From the NCBI GenBank assembly GCA_039808325.1, contig JBDHSU010000076.1:1-20753 (forward strand): DNA of 20,753 nucleotides. The letters run 5' to 3'. This stretch comes from JAFKKS01 sp039808325 (GTDB taxonomy: Bacteria; Pseudomonadota; Alphaproteobacteria; Rhizobiales; Xanthobacteraceae). Below are positions 1 to 7,816 of the stretch, piece after piece; the first letter of the stretch is position 1, and every line of letters begins with the position of its first letter. The position numbers were made by a program, and so were the translations under genes. The notes under the pieces were generated by a model. The model did no database searches. It was given only the letters and a program-made list of their open reading frames with translations, and was not told the origin of the DNA.

Positions 1-392
1 TCATCTCGGGATCGCGGCCGGAGCTGCCGCAGGATGAGATCCTGTCACGCATCCTGTTCCAGAAAGCGGCGGGCAGCCTGACGACCGCGCAGGCCCTGCA
101 ACTCGCGCAAGCCGCGGCGCAGTTCGCCAGCGGCGGCGAGGGCGTGCTGGATCGCATGCGCCGCTCGCTCGGTGTCGACAGCCTGGATGTGAGCACTGGC
201 GCCGGCGGCCCGATGGTCGGCGCGTCGCGCGCGATCGGCGACAGGTTGAGCGTCGGCGTTCGCACCGGCGCGACCCCGAGTCAGTCAGGGCTCTCAGCCA
301 ATGTGGATGTGACGCGCCATATCCGCGTGGAATCCGACGTCGATGCGAAAAGCTCGACGTCGGTTGGCATCGGCACGCGCTTCGAATGGTGA
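1..392 (+). CDS. tamB: TamB, translocation and assembly module, C-terminal end (partial)
   Basis: The reading frame is open from base 3, so the gene begins before the window; about 129 C-terminal residues are present. They contain the typical end of the TamB (DUF490) domain: a segment beginning LPQDEILSRILF, an alanine-rich helix (QALQLAQAAAQFA), the LDRMRRSLGVDSLDV stretch, and alternating beta strands ending in a terminal aromatic residue (RFEW). In the family, TamB is an inner-membrane-anchored periplasmic protein that works with the Omp85 protein TamA in outer-membrane assembly and anterograde phospholipid transport. TamA would be expected just upstream, outside the window. No other plus-strand gene follows in the next 2.4 kb, so tamB ends its transcription unit here. 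The identity rests on recognition of the C-terminal pattern only. Confidence 0.85.
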   Translation, partial: ISGSRPELPQDEILSRILFQKAAGSLTTAQALQLAQAAAQFASGGEGVLDRMRRSLGVDSLDVSTGAGGPMVGASRAIGDRLSVGVRTGATPSQSGLSANVDVTRHIRVESDVDAKSSTSVGIGTRFEW

Positions 393-520
393 GGGCAGAC
401 CCACGGGTCGGGTATCGCATCTTCAACCGTAACAGATGTCTTTCTCGTCATCGTGCTAAACGGCGGAGAACCGGACCACGTAAAATGCCGGCAGAGAATT
501 GGTGTCCGAATTGCCGACAT

Positions 521-552
521 GCCGCCTCGGGCTGCCGCCTCGGGCTGCCGCC
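521..552. repeat. 13-bp tandem repeat in the tamB to tRNA gap
   Basis: The unit gccgcctcgggct occurs twice head to tail (521-533 and 534-546) and is followed by a partial third copy, gccgcc. It lies in the 268-base non-coding stretch between tamB and tRNA-Ser. The rest of that stretch holds a small dyad (agggt-tgtc-accct, 603-616) and an AT-rich segment near 618-655, but no convincing gene. Function is unknown; replication slippage is enough to explain the repeat. Confidence 0.6.
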
Positions 553-660
553 CGTGAGGGCTAGCAGAGAATTTCACAGCGCGAAAAATTCAAACCGTAC
601 CGAGGGTTGTCACCCTTCGCCTAATAGAGAAAAAATCATTCAATATCAATAACTTATGGC

Positions 661-750
661 TGGCGGAGAGGGAGGGATTCGAACCCCCGATACGGTTGCC
701 CGTATGCCGCATTTCGAGTGCGGTGCTTTCAACCACTCAGCCACCTCTCC
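661..750 (-). tRNA. tRNA-Ser(CGA)
   Basis: Read on the minus strand, a 90-base tRNA begins GGAGAGG and ends CCTCTCC-G-CCA, giving a perfect 7-bp acceptor stem with an encoded CCA tail. The anticodon arm is CCGCA-CTCGAAA-TGCGG, so the anticodon is CGA, which reads the serine codon UCG. The T-arm carries the standard GGTTCGAATCC core. A long variable arm (ATACGGGCAACCGTAT) is present, as expected for a class II serine tRNA. The gene lies 82 bases downstream of the ABC exporter stop on the same strand. UCG is frequent in GC-rich genomes, so a dedicated CGA isoacceptor is ordinary. Confidence 0.97.
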
Positions 751-779
751 GGTCCGAAGCCGCACATGAAAGCGCCCGC

Positions 780-808
780 TATGTAACGAACTGCGCGCGC
801 TCGAACAA
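780..808 (-). promoter_or_regulatory. Possible promoter for tRNA-Ser
   Basis: On the minus strand, TTGTTC (803-808) is separated by 17 bases from TACATA (780-785). The -10-like box ends 29 bases before the mature tRNA 5' end. Each box matches the sigma-70 consensus at only about three of six positions, so this is a weak positional call. Read-through from the exporter gene upstream is the alternative. Confidence 0.25.
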
Positions 809-832
809 GGCCAAACGGTGGAGACGCGGCTC

Positions 833-2650
833 TCAGGCCGCTTTCTCAGCCAAACGGTCCATTTCGCGCATGACCATGCGGCGATAGGGGCCATCGCCCC
901 GGATCAGGCGGTCCGGCGGCCCGTCCTGCACGATACGGCCGTTCTGCATGACAACGATTCGGTCGAAGTCGCGGACGGTCGACAGGCGGTGGGCGATCGC
1001 GATGACCGTCCGCCCGCGCATGAGGCGGCGCAGCACCTCGCGAATGGCTTCTTCCGCGTGGCCGTCGAGCGCCGAGGTCGCTTCGTCGAGCAGCAGGATC
1101 GGCGCGTCCTTGAGGAAGCCGCGCGCAATCGCGATGCGCTGGCGCTGACCGCCCGAGAGTTTCACGCCGCGATCCCCGACCTTGGTGTGGATGCCGTCCG
1201 GCAGCTTGCCGATGAAGTCGCACTTCGCGGCGATAGCGGCATCGAAGACCTCCTCGTCGGTCGCGTCGGGGCGGCCGTAGCGGATATTCTCGAGGATCGA
1301 GCGCTGGAACAGCGAGACGTCCTGCGGCACGACGGCGATGCTGTCGCGCAGGCTTTCCTGCGTCACGCGGGAAATGTCCTGACCGTCGATCAGGATGCTG
1401 CCTTGCTGGATGTCATAGAAGCGCTGCAGCAGGGCGAACAGCGTCGACTTGCCGCTGCCCGACTGACCGACGAGGCCGACGGACTGGCCTGGCTCGAGAC
1501 GCAAATTGAAGTTCTCGAAAATCCGGTGGCCATCCGGATATTGGAAGCTGACATTCTTCAGCGCGACGCGCGCGCTGCGCGGCACCAGCGGCGCGGCCTG
1601 CGGATGGTCCCGCAATTCGTGCGGGATCAGCAGCGTCGAAAGCGCCTCCGAAAGCCGCGCGACATGCTGCGTGACATCCACCAGCGCAACCGCGAGGTCG
1701 CGCGTCGCGTGAAGCACCGACAGGCCGAGCGTACAGACCAGGATGACGTCACCCGTTGTCGCCGACCCGCGCTGCCAGAGCGCGATGGCCCAGGCGAGCA
1801 GCCCGAGCGTCAAAATAATCGTGACCGAGGCGTGGAACAGGCGCACCTTCTCCAGATAGATGAGGCTGGACCATCGCGCGGTCATTTCCTGGCCGATCGT
1901 CGCATTGAAACGGAGCTGCTCGCGGCGCAGGCCGGAGAAGGCCTTGACGAGCGGTATGTTGCCGATGACGTCGACCATCTCGCCGTCGACGGACGCGGCC
2001 TTGCGCGCGAAATCATGATGCAGCGCGCCGCCAGCCGCGGCGAGGCGGAACATCACGAACATCACGACGCCCGCGACCGCCGCGAGCACGATCGCCATCG
2101 GTACGCTTACGACCGTGATCAGCGCGATGGCGACGACGGTCGCCGCGCACGGCGGCATCACGTTCCAGAGGAACATGTTCTCGACGGTAAAGATTGCGTT
2201 CGACGTCGCGGTGACGCGGCTGGCGAGCATTCCCGGAAGCTGGTCGGCGAAGTAGCTGTGCGCGTGGCCGGTGAGGTGGCAGAAAAGATCGCGGCGCAGG
2301 TCGCCGGTAACGCGCACGAATGCCGAACTCGCGATGAAGCTCGCGATCCGCCACAGCAGATTATCCGCCGCGATCAACGTCACAAGGAGGGCAAACGCCT
2401 GCCACACATGTGACTGATCAGTGACGGCACGGCTCAGCGTATCGACGAGGAACTTGATTCCATATTGCGTTCCCACCGAGCAGCCGACCGCAGCGAGCAC
2501 CGCCGCGACGATGATCGTGTGCGAGACCCAGTGCCGCCGAACGTAGCGCGTGGCAAAAGCCAGCGGCCGCTGCGCATATCGGGAAAGGTCGATATCGGCG
2601 GCATGCGGCGAAGCTTCAATGCGATAATCCTGCGCCTGGAAAAGCGGCAT
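833..2650 (-). CDS. ABC exporter, fused transmembrane and ATP-binding domains (MsbA-like half-transporter)
   Basis: This 605-residue protein has the type I ABC exporter architecture. Hydrophobic membrane segments lie within about residues 45-330, followed by a nucleotide-binding domain. Visible motifs are Walker A GQSGSGKST (395-403), signature LSGGQ (498-502), Walker B ILLLDE (518-523) and the switch histidine in AIAHRLST (H554). The protein should dimerise in the inner membrane and export a lipid or other hydrophobic substrate using ATP; the sequence does not show which. I chose the ATG at 2650 because the family start normally lies shortly before the first helix and a purine-rich AGGGGCAGG precedes it. 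The frame stays open upstream to an ATG at 2800, which would add 50 residues of atypical composition. The gene is divergent from the glycosyltransferase at 2869, which hints at a shared envelope role but does not prove it. Confidence 0.9.
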   Translation of the reverse strand: MPLFQAQDYRIEASPHAADIDLSRYAQRPLAFATRYVRRHWVSHTIIVAAVLAAVGCSVGTQYGIKFLVDTLSRAVTDQSHVWQAFALLVTLIAADNLLWRIASFIASSAFVRVTGDLRRDLFCHLTGHAHSYFADQLPGMLASRVTATSNAIFTVENMFLWNVMPPCAATVVAIALITVVSVPMAIVLAAVAGVVMFVMFRLAAAGGALHHDFARKAASVDGEMVDVIGNIPLVKAFSGLRREQLRFNATIGQEMTARWSSLIYLEKVRLFHASVTIILTLGLLAWAIALWQRGSATTGDVILVCTLGLSVLHATRDLAVALVDVTQHVARLSEALSTLLIPHELRDHPQAAPLVPRSARVALKNVSFQYPDGHRIFENFNLRLEPGQSVGLVGQSGSGKSTLFALLQRFYDIQQGSILIDGQDISRVTQESLRDSIAVVPQDVSLFQRSILENIRYGRPDATDEEVFDAAIAAKCDFIGKLPDGIHTKVGDRGVKLSGGQRQRIAIARGFLKDAPILLLDEATSALDGHAEEAIREVLRRLMRGRTVIAIAHRLSTVRDFDRIVVMQNGRIVQDGPPDRLIRGDGPYRRMVMREMDRLAEKAA

Positions 2651-2795
2651 CCTGCCCCTATTTTCTGCGAGAGTTCGTGCCGGACGTGGCGTTGTCTCGC
2701 GCGAGAGAAGAAGTGCGAACGACGCGCCCCCGCAAAATTTACGCGTAGGCGCAACGAAAGTTCCGCACGATTCGTTGTCAAAAATCCGACACCCG

Positions 2796-2814
2796 CGCAT
2801 TCGATAAGAATGCG
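2796..2814. promoter_or_regulatory. Inverted repeat between divergent exporter and glycosyltransferase genes
   Basis: A perfect 7-bp inverted repeat, cgcattc-gataa-gaatgcg, sits in the 218-base gap between the two divergent start codons. It lies 55 bases before the glycosyltransferase ATG. It has the size and position of a regulator operator, but no T-run and no confident promoter boxes accompany it. It could also be a chance dyad. Confidence 0.3.
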
Positions 2815-2868
2815 ACGGGGCAGCCGATGCGTCGGGGGCAAAATCGACAAACGCAAGGAGTTACGCGA

Positions 2869-3927
2869 ATGCGCATTGCACAGGTCGCTCCGCTGACGGA
2901 GGCCATCCCGCCGAAGCTTTATGGCGGCACCGAGCGCGTCGTTTATTGGTTGACCGAAGAACTGGTTGCGCTCGGCCACGATGTGACGCTGTTCGCGAGC
3001 GGCGACTCTCGAACGTCCGCGAAACTCGAAGCGACGTGGCCGCGCGCGTTACGTCTCGATGGCGCGGTGCGGGATCCGAATGCGCTTCATATGGTGATGC
3101 TGGACAGGGTTTTTCAACGCGCGGGCGACTTCGACATCCTGCACTGCCATCTCGACTATTATCCGTTTTCACTTTTCGCGCAGCAGCCGACACCGTTCGT
3201 GACAACGCTTCACGGTCGTCTCGATCTTCCCGAACATCAGCCGGTGTTCGACAATTTCTCGAAGATTCCCGTCGTCTCGATTTCGGATTCCCAACGCCGT
3301 CCCGTGCCGCAGGCGCGGTGGGTGCGCACCGTGCATCACGGGCTGCCGGAGAATTTATTGCGGCCGTCGGGGCGCAAACCTGAATATCTTGCATTCCTGG
3401 GACGCATAGCGCCGGAGAAGGCGGTCGATCGCGCCATCCGCATCGCGCAGCGCGTGGGTTTGCCGCTGAAGATTGCGGCGAAAGTGGACAAGGTCGACCA
3501 AGCGTATTTCGAGAGCGAGATCGCGCCGCTCCTGAGTCTGCCGGGGATCGAATTCATCGGTGAGATCGGCGATCGTCAGAAGGCGGATTTTCTCAGCGGT
3601 GCGATGGCGCTGATGGTGACGATCGATTGGCCCGAGCCGTTCGGCCTCGTGATGATCGAGGCCATGGCCTGCGGGACGCCGGTCATCGCCTACAATCGCG
3701 GCTCGGTGCCGGAGGTGATCGAGGACGGTTTGACCGGCTTCATCGTCGAGGACGAGATCGGCGCGGTCGGCGCGATCGATCGCCTGTCGCAACTCGATCG
3801 CGAGCAGGTTCGGCGGCGCTTCGAGCAACGCTTCACGGCGCGGCGCATGGCGGAGGACTATCTGCGCGTTTATCGCAGCCTCTCCGATATGGCCCGTCCA
3901 CGGCTGCGCATCGCCGCCGCGGAATAG
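2869..3927 (+). CDS. Glycosyltransferase family 4 (GT-B fold)
   Basis: The product is 352 residues, a usual length for GT4 enzymes. The N-terminal Rossmann half contains MRIAQVAPL and the glycine-rich acceptor loop KLYGGTERVV (16-25). The C-terminal donor-binding half contains FLGRIAPEKAVD (177-188) and the E-x7-E motif EPFGLVMIE (E256, E264), followed by MACGTPVIA. Such enzymes transfer a sugar from a nucleotide-sugar with retention of configuration, in the cytoplasm or at the inner membrane; acceptor and donor cannot be read here. The start is fixed by AAGGAG (2855-2860), 8 bases before the ATG at 2869. A longer frame from 2827 lacks such a site. Its stop codon is one base from the stop codon of the converging MFS gene. 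There is no surrounding polysaccharide cluster, so it may act alone in glycolipid or envelope glycan synthesis. Confidence 0.88.
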   Translation: MRIAQVAPLTEAIPPKLYGGTERVVYWLTEELVALGHDVTLFASGDSRTSAKLEATWPRALRLDGAVRDPNALHMVMLDRVFQRAGDFDILHCHLDYYPFSLFAQQPTPFVTTLHGRLDLPEHQPVFDNFSKIPVVSISDSQRRPVPQARWVRTVHHGLPENLLRPSGRKPEYLAFLGRIAPEKAVDRAIRIAQRVGLPLKIAAKVDKVDQAYFESEIAPLLSLPGIEFIGEIGDRQKADFLSGAMALMVTIDWPEPFGLVMIEAMACGTPVIAYNRGSVPEVIEDGLTGFIVEDEIGAVGAIDRLSQLDREQVRRRFEQRFTARRMAEDYLRVYRSLSDMARPRLRIAAAE

Positions 3928-3928
3928 A

Positions 3929-5209
3929 CTACGGTTCGGGTGCGATGCCGGCGCGCGGACGCGTCTCCGGCATCATCGACCACATCCAAAGAAGACTGAG
4001 CGCGGCCGCGAATGCCAACCCCGCGAATGCGGCGGCGCTTCCGTAATGATCGGTGATATAGCCAGAGACCGTGGTGCTGACCGACGCGCCGAGGCCGATC
4101 GCCGTTCCCATCATGCCGAGCGCGAGATTGAAATGCCCGGTGCCGCGCGTCACGTCCGCGACGACGAGGGGCACCATCACGCCGACGCCGGCTGCGGCAA
4201 CGCCGTCCAACGCTTGAATGATGACGAGCAGGACCGGGTCGCGCACGAATGTGAACAGCGCGCCGCGCAGCACCAGGGCGCTGAGGGCAAGGATCAACAG
4301 CGGCCGCCGGCCGATTAGTTGCGCCTGCCGCCCGACCCATGGCGACACCAGCGCCACCATGATCTGCGGAACGACGATACAGGCCGCGATCAGGACCGTC
4401 GCCCAGTCGCCGGCGCGCGTCGTCACGATGCGCGCCATGATCGGAAGCATCGAGGCGTTGGCGAGGTGGAAGAGAGCGATGCCGGCGGCGAGAACGAGGA
4501 ACGGCCGCTGCGCGCCGAGATGCCACAGGTCCGACAGGCGCCGTCCTGTTCGCGGCGCCGCGAGCACGCCGCCATGCGCGCGCGCAATGTCGATCTCGTC
4601 GCCGCGAATGCGCACGAGCATGAGCAGGGCAGGGATCACGAGCAGCGCGGTGACGATGAAGACGGAACGGTTCGACAAGAGGTAGCCGGCCATGCCCATG
4701 GCGCCGGCGGCCATGCCGTTGCCGATCGACGCGAAGCGCGCGTTGCGACCGAGGCGTTCCCCTATGCCGGGATGGCCGACGAGTCCGAGGCTGATCGCCG
4801 CCATTGCCGGGCCGAGGGCGCAGCTTGCAAGCGCATGCACGACCGCGGCGGCGAGCACGACGGGATAGATCGGCCAGATCGCGAGGCTGAGCGCGCTCAA
4901 CCCGATCAGGACGATCGCGATGCCCGCGACCATGCGTTCCGAGCGGGCTGCGTCAACGATCGCGCCGCCCGGGATTTGTCCCGCCAAGGCCGCGAGCCCG
5001 CCGACGGAAAGAATGACGCCGATGTCGAGCTGGGTCCACGCCTGCGCGGTCAGATAGACTGCGATGAAAGGGCCGAAACCCGTCTGAACGTCGGCGACAA
5101 AGAAGACGAAGCCGTCGAGCCCCCGCAGACTGGCGCGCGATGGCTTCGGTTGCGGTTCATGAACCGGCGCTGGCTCTACCGCGATCGCTCGATTGGGGGC
5201 ATGCGCCAT
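3929..5209 (-). CDS. MFS transporter
   Basis: The product is 426 residues, with about twelve hydrophobic segments split by a charged central loop near IRGDEIDIARAHGG. This is the standard major facilitator layout. The N-terminal 30 residues are proline- and alanine-rich and likely cytoplasmic. The first helix region reads FVFFVADVQTGFGPFIAVYL, and the loop after helix 2 contains GGAIVDAARSERM, a loose version of the MFS motif A. Drug or metabolite efflux is the likely role; the substrate is not visible. The start lies 10 bases after the stop of the PRC-barrel gene on the same strand, so the two are probably co-transcribed. No clear Shine-Dalgarno sequence precedes the ATG, which suggests translation coupled to the upstream gene. 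The 3' end abuts the glycosyltransferase stop with a one-base gap, leaving no room for a separate terminator. Confidence 0.88.
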   Translation of the reverse strand: MAHAPNRAIAVEPAPVHEPQPKPSRASLRGLDGFVFFVADVQTGFGPFIAVYLTAQAWTQLDIGVILSVGGLAALAGQIPGGAIVDAARSERMVAGIAIVLIGLSALSLAIWPIYPVVLAAAVVHALASCALGPAMAAISLGLVGHPGIGERLGRNARFASIGNGMAAGAMGMAGYLLSNRSVFIVTALLVIPALLMLVRIRGDEIDIARAHGGVLAAPRTGRRLSDLWHLGAQRPFLVLAAGIALFHLANASMLPIMARIVTTRAGDWATVLIAACIVVPQIMVALVSPWVGRQAQLIGRRPLLILALSALVLRGALFTFVRDPVLLVIIQALDGVAAAGVGVMVPLVVADVTRGTGHFNLALGMMGTAIGLGASVSTTVSGYITDHYGSAAAFAGLAFAAALSLLWMWSMMPETRPRAGIAPEP

Positions 5210-5219
5210 CGGTTCGGTA

Positions 5220-5729
5220 TTATTTCGCTGGGCGCTGGTCGGGATCGAGCGGCGGAAGCGGGTTCAAGCTGCCGGCGGCGCCGAGCACGACGATCGGCTT
5301 TCCGTCCTTGTACTCCGGCGCGGCCTTGACCTGGTCGCGCGTCAGTGCGAGCAGGACGACCGAGCGCTTGTCGGCGATCGCCGAGAAATTCAGCACGCTC
5401 CAGTCGACCGCGATCTTGCGGCTGCCGACGCCGAGAAAACCACCGAAGTCGATGATGGCGGCACGAACGCCGCCGGAACGATCAACGATCACGTCGACCA
5501 CCCGGCCCATGTCCTCGTTGGCGGCGCTGCGGACCTCCTTGCCGAGCAGGCCTTGCGCATATTGCTTGTCGATCACGACGGCGGACGGCTCGGGCGCCGG
5601 ACTGCTTTGCGGCGGTGTCGTGGGAGGACTCTCCTGCGCCACGATATCCGCGGCGCCGGCGGCTGCCGATGTCGCGACCAGAAGACCGAATATCAACGTC
5701 ATCGAGGAGGGTCGAAGGTGTCGCTTCAT
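5220..5729 (-). CDS. Exported PRC-barrel domain protein
   Basis: The product is 169 residues. It starts with a signal peptide (MKRH, then a hydrophobic core LIFGLLVATSAAAGAA, with cleavage likely near AGA-AD). A proline-rich linker (PPTTPPQSSPAPEP) follows. A PRC-barrel begins near GLLGKEVRSA and continues through MGRVVDVIVDRSGGVRAAI and VGSRKIAVDW. PRC-barrels are small beta folds found in the photosynthetic reaction centre H subunit, in RimM and in many short periplasmic proteins of rhizobia, where the role is generally unknown and often linked to stress. I chose the ATG at 5729 because it is the only start giving a proper signal peptide; the frame is open further upstream but that sequence is arginine-rich and unconvincing. 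It heads a probable two-gene unit with the MFS transporter. Confidence 0.82.
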   Translation of the reverse strand: MKRHLRPSSMTLIFGLLVATSAAAGAADIVAQESPPTTPPQSSPAPEPSAVVIDKQYAQGLLGKEVRSAANEDMGRVVDVIVDRSGGVRAAIIDFGGFLGVGSRKIAVDWSVLNFSAIADKRSVVLLALTRDQVKAAPEYKDGKPIVVLGAAGSLNPLPPLDPDQRPAK

Positions 5730-5774
5730 GCCAGGAACCCCGTGCGAGAGGGAAGCCCGTAGACGCATTGAAAC

Positions 5775-5795
5775 GCGATTGCGCTTGTCAATCGC
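5775..5795. promoter_or_regulatory. Inverted repeat with embedded TTGACA upstream of the PRC-barrel gene
   Basis: A perfect 7-bp inverted repeat, gcgattg-cgcttgt-caatcgc, lies 46 bases upstream of the PRC-barrel start, in the 260-base gap shared with the divergent CDF gene. On the minus strand the repeat contains a perfect -35-like TTGACA (5786-5791). No good -10 box sits at 16-18 bases. It could be an operator overlapping a promoter. The rest of the gap shows nothing I can identify. Confidence 0.3.
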
Positions 5796-5989
5796 AGGAG
5801 GCGCGTCAGGGCGGTGTGCACTGCGGTCGCCTGCCTCAACGCCGATAGGGGCCACTCGTTTCCGCCCTAAGGCCGCATCGTGTCCGTATTGGGTCGGCGG
5901 CGTTTCGTGCGCTCTCCGGGGGGAGACCGCGCTCGCGGGCCGCGAAGCGTGATTGTGTAACAGCGGCGGGGCAGTCCATATGCCGGTCC

Positions 5990-6952
5990 ATGGAGCATCA
6001 GCCCGACAGCGACGCGCCCGCCCACGCGCACTCGCACCGCCATTCCCACGGTGCGGGCCATTCTCATTCCCATGTGCCCGCCGACTTCGGCACGGCATTC
6101 GCCGTTGCGGCGGTGCTCAACGTCGCCCTGATCCTCGCGCAGGTCATCGTCGGGGTTGCCGCGAATTCGATCGCGCTGCTGGCGGACGCCGGGCATAATC
6201 TCGGCGACGTCCTCGGCCTGTTGGTGGCCTGGGCCGCGCATGTGCTCGCGCGCCGGCAACCGACCGAGCGCTACACCTACGGTTTGCGCTCCGCGTCGAT
6301 CCTGGCGGCGCTCTTCAATGCCGCGACGCTCCTGATCGCGGCGGGCGCCATCGTTTGGGAGGCGGTACGGCGAATGTCCGCTCCCGGTGACGTCGCCGGC
6401 GGTGCGGTGATCGCCGCGGCGGCGGCGGGTATCGTGATCAACGGCTTCTCGGCATGGCTGCTGATGCGCGGACACCGCGACGATCTCAACGTTCGCGGCG
6501 CATTCCTACATTTGCTTGCCGACGCGGGCGTCTCTGTCGGCGTCGTTCTCGGTGGCATCGTGATTCTGATGACGGGGTGGAACTGGGTCGATCCCGTCAT
6601 CAGCATTCTGATCTCGGTCGTTATCGTTTGGGGAACGTGGGGGCTTTTGCGCGAATCGACACAGCTTGCGATGAACGCGGTCCCCTCGCGCATCGTCGCG
6701 TCCGAGGTGCGCGAGTCCTTGGCGCAACTGCCGGGCGTCACAAGCGTGCATGACCTGCACATCTGGGCGATGAGCACGACGGAGATCGCGCTGACCGCGC
6801 ATCTCGTCATGCCGAGCGGGCATCCGGGCGATACATTTCTCGTCGAAACCGGCCGCATGCTCGATCATCGATTCGGCATTGCGCACCCTACGCTGCAGAT
6901 CGAGCTCTCCGATGCCGGCGCATGTGCGCTGGAACCGTCACATATCGTATGA
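5990..6952 (+). CDS. Cation diffusion facilitator (zinc-type CDF, CzcD/ZitB-like)
   Basis: The product is 320 residues, typical of the family. The N-terminus is histidine-rich, with nine histidines between residues 3 and 28 in an HSHRHSHGAGHSHSH pattern, a cytosolic metal-binding tail. About six membrane helices follow. The transport-site motifs are HNLGD in helix 2 (H69, D73) and HLLAD in helix 5 (H174, D178). The two His/Asp pairs are characteristic of Zn2+/Cd2+-selective CDF proteins. The C-terminal cytoplasmic ferredoxin-like domain includes LPGVTSVHDLHIWAMS. It should act as a proton-coupled antiporter at the inner membrane that removes excess zinc, cadmium or cobalt. It is monocistronic, divergent from the PRC-barrel gene and convergent with the alpha/beta hydrolase 9 bases away. 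No metalloregulator gene is adjacent. Confidence 0.93.
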   Translation: MEHQPDSDAPAHAHSHRHSHGAGHSHSHVPADFGTAFAVAAVLNVALILAQVIVGVAANSIALLADAGHNLGDVLGLLVAWAAHVLARRQPTERYTYGLRSASILAALFNAATLLIAAGAIVWEAVRRMSAPGDVAGGAVIAAAAAGIVINGFSAWLLMRGHRDDLNVRGAFLHLLADAGVSVGVVLGGIVILMTGWNWVDPVISILISVVIVWGTWGLLRESTQLAMNAVPSRIVASEVRESLAQLPGVTSVHDLHIWAMSTTEIALTAHLVMPSGHPGDTFLVETGRMLDHRFGIAHPTLQIELSDAGACALEPSHIV

Positions 6953-6961
6953 TCGTTCGCG

Positions 6962-7807
6962 CTACGGATGGTCGCGCGTATCGAGCCAGGCGCAAATCTG
7001 CGCCGCGACCCAGGCGGGATCGTCGAGCGGCAGATCGTGCCCAGCATCGGGGTGTTGCCGGAAATCGCTCCGCCAGCGCGTTGCGATGGCTTGCGAGCAG
7101 GCCGGATGCACGAGGCGATCGCCACGACTGCCAAGAACGAGGAGCGGAAGCGTCGGCGTTCGCGGCCGGTAGCTGGCCGCCGCCCATAACTGTCGCGCGA
7201 AGGTCGTGCGCGACAGGGGACGATCGCGCGCGATGCCGGCCCAGCGGTGTGCCGTCCCGGCGGCGATATCCGGCCTGTTGCTGACGAGCGAAAGGATCGA
7301 TTGCTCGCGCGCGAGCGCATCGCGCATGGACAGGATTTTCACGAGGCGGCCGTAGGCTGACGGGCGCAGCCGCCGGTAGAAAGGCGCGTATCCGCGCAGG
7401 CTGGTGTTGATCAAGACGCAGCCGGCGAAGTCGTCCGCCCAGCGTGTTGTCCAGGCATTGGCGACCATGCCGCCCAGCGATAGGGCCAGGAGGTAACAAG
7501 GAGCGGCCGGCGCGGCTGCGTCGTTGCGCGCCGTCGTTCGCGCGACCCGATGCGCTCGGGCGGCTGCGGCTGTTGCTTCGATGCTGAGCGGTGCGGTGTG
7601 TTTGCTAAGTTCGCCCGCTCCCGGAAGGTCGAGGGTCTCGATATCGGCACTATGGCCGGCGTGGCGCAGCGTCTCGGAAAGGATCGCGGGGAAATCGCCC
7701 CAATGGCGCGATTCCCGCGCGAGGCCGCGGAGAAGGAGCCAGCGCGTCCGCGTCGGCTTGCTGGCTGCATATGGTCCGGCGCCTTCGTTCAGGGCTTGCT
7801 CCGGCAC
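6962..7807 (-). CDS. Alpha/beta hydrolase
   Basis: The product is 281 residues and begins with a GTG codon. The nucleophile elbow reads ALSLGGM (Ser110), a variant of G-x-S-x-G with alanine first. The acid is probably Asp230 in LGSRGDRLV and the base His257 in PDAGHDLPLDDP. An oxyanion-type segment near LLRGLARESRHWGDF (25-39) fits the fold. There is no signal peptide, so it is likely cytoplasmic. Esterase, lipase or thioesterase activity is possible; the substrate cannot be inferred. It starts 9 bases after the stop of the secreted ceramidase-like gene, so the two form an operon. If the ceramidase annotation is right, a role in lipid turnover would be natural. The Shine-Dalgarno sequence is weak (GTGGAAAC), which suggests translational coupling. 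Confidence 0.85.
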   Translation of the reverse strand: MPEQALNEGAGPYAASKPTRTRWLLLRGLARESRHWGDFPAILSETLRHAGHSADIETLDLPGAGELSKHTAPLSIEATAAAARAHRVARTTARNDAAAPAAPCYLLALSLGGMVANAWTTRWADDFAGCVLINTSLRGYAPFYRRLRPSAYGRLVKILSMRDALAREQSILSLVSNRPDIAAGTAHRWAGIARDRPLSRTTFARQLWAAASYRPRTPTLPLLVLGSRGDRLVHPACSQAIATRWRSDFRQHPDAGHDLPLDDPAWVAAQICAWLDTRDHP

Positions 7808-7816
7808 GTTTCCACG

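Noticed and set aside
398..409. gaccc-ac-gggtc dyad as a tamB terminator
   Set aside because: The two-base loop is too tight and no T-run follows, so I do not call it a terminator.
602..617. agggt-tgtc-accct hairpin as a tRNA-Ser terminator
   Set aside because: On the minus strand the nearest T-runs are before it or about 15 bases after it, so it does not fit an intrinsic terminator.
646..894. 82-residue minus-strand open frame containing EVAEWLKAPHSKCGIRATVSGVRIPPSPP
   Set aside because: It is the well-known false translation of a serine tRNA gene; the tRNA at 661-750 explains it.
818..2413. 531-residue plus-strand open frame
   Set aside because: It is antisense to the ABC exporter and is a charged, low-complexity sequence typical of shadow frames in GC-rich DNA.
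4319..5329. 336-residue plus-strand open frame
   Set aside because: Antisense to the MFS transporter; rich in R, D, E and H with no recognisable domain.
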